Shown: piece by piece, positions 63,568-64,000 of the stretch | Layout: every line of letters starts with the position of its first letter | How positions within the stretch are numbered: the first letter of the stretch is position 1 | Assembly (NCBI RefSeq): GCF_007293315.1 | Contig: NZ_VLXZ01000001.1 | Span: forward strand, 372,001 to 436,000 | Source of the DNA: Alkalicoccobacillus porphyridii | GTDB lineage: Bacteria; Bacillota; Bacilli; Bacillales; Bacillaceae_D | Reading direction: 5' to 3' | DNA: 64,000 nucleotides | Program-made: the position numbers and the translations under genes | The notes under the pieces: generated by a model | What the model saw: the letters and a program-made list of their open reading frames with translations, nothing else | Databases searched by the model: none | Told to the model about the DNA's origin: nothing

Positions 63568-64000
63568 TCAGTCAACCTTTCCAGGCATCGCAGCTAAATG
63601 TGTATCTGAGATTCGCCGCAAATCAAAAACCTGTCCTTCATCATCAAAATAGTCATTATATGATTGAGCGTACTGCTCAGAGACTTCTTTTCGAAAGGCA
63701 TCTCGATTTTCTCTGTTCTCCGGATCAATATCAGGAATCGCTGAGAGTAGTCTCTTCGTATAGATGTGTTGAGGATTATTAAAGATATCATCACTTGTGC
63801 CCTCTTCTACAAATCTACCTTTATACATAATACCTATTCGATCACAAATATGACGAATAATCCCTAAGTCATGACTAATGAATAGATAGGTTAGATTTAA
63901 TTCTTGCTGAATATCTTGTAGAAAGTTAAGTACCTGGGCTTGCACTGAAACATCTAAAGCTGAGACGGGCTCATCAGCAATGATTAGCTTTGGTTTAAGA
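63568..64000 (-). CDS. Peptide ABC transporter ATPase, C-terminal part (continues beyond window)
   Basis: The frame is open to the window end; visible ~143 residues begin in Walker B ([14 protein letters not shown]) and include the H-loop ISHDLG. The end (RENRDAFRKEVSEQYAQSYNDYFDDEGQVFDLRRIS; core YNDYFDDEGQVFDLR) lacks the oligo_HPY Cys cluster seen in the first system's ATPases. It is probably the OppF-like subunit of the second transporter; its partner lies outside. Confidence 0.9.
   Translation of the reverse strand, partial: LKPKLIIADEPVSALDVSVQAQVLNFLQDIQQELNLTYLFISHDLGIIRHICDRIGIMYKGRFVEEGTSDDIFNNPQHIYTKRLLSAIPDIDPENRENRDAFRKEVSEQYAQSYNDYFDDEGQVFDLRRISDTHLAAMPGKVD

Overview
The window is chromosomal DNA from a low-GC, endospore-type Gram-positive bacterium (Bacillaceae). 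The gene order secA-prfB, hpf, fliT-fliS-fliD-flaG, csrA-fliW, flgL-flgK-flgN-flgM, comFC-comFA, degV, degU-degS follows the comF/flagellar/deg region of Bacillus subtilis closely, and ribosome binding sites are strong GGAGG types. Acidic, Gly/Ser/Asp-rich lipoprotein linkers hint at a halotolerant or alkaliphilic species, but this is inference. No rRNA, tRNA, prophage, insertion sequence or CRISPR array was seen.

Layout. 1-704: end of an EamA-type exporter. About 800-1793: a 62-bp tandem repeat array. 1848-14914: a complete purine/urate degradation locus. A long minus-strand operon (uraD, pucH, pucL, uraH, pucA-pucE) covers xanthine dehydrogenase, its cofactor maturation, uricase, hydroxyisourate hydrolase, OHCU decarboxylase and allantoinase. 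pucF-pucG follow as a second unit, and pucR is divergent. 14995-19144: a SwrC-like RND exporter and a divergent TetR regulator with palindromic operators. 19262-28150: cell-envelope and division genes (minJ, ctpB, a membrane protein, an M23 hydrolase, ftsX, ftsE, a YitT protein). 28151-29450: a 1.3-kb non-coding stretch filled with GC-rich hairpin repeats. 29451-34206: prfB (with the programmed +1 frameshift), secA, hpf, csp. 34604-35569: a lipoprotein. 35650-36275: decayed 62-bp repeats surrounding another GC-rich hairpin element. 36374-47980: flagellar filament/hook-associated and comF genes. 48043-52452: degV, a second 62-bp repeat array, degU, degS and a YigZ protein. 52436-64000: pcp and two peptide-type ABC transporters, one with a linked Lrp/AsnC regulator.

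The least explained content is non-coding. (1) A 62-bp tandem repeat, itself three ~21-bp subrepeats keyed on TTGGTA and open in all six frames, occurs as two intact arrays. A third, decayed array has lost most of its sequence but kept the 21/21/20 spacing. (2) A GC-rich hairpin element family at 28.4-29.4 kb and 35.9-36.2 kb has two copies whose ~217-bp cores are in opposite orientation between matching flanks, with a paired base substitution in the stem. (3) A 94-nt nested hairpin lies between ctpB and minJ. Gene-level oddities: pucF has a good Shine-Dalgarno sequence in front of ATA instead of ATG; an operator-like palindrome lies over the tetR stop codon; flagellin (hag) and comFB are missing from their usual places.
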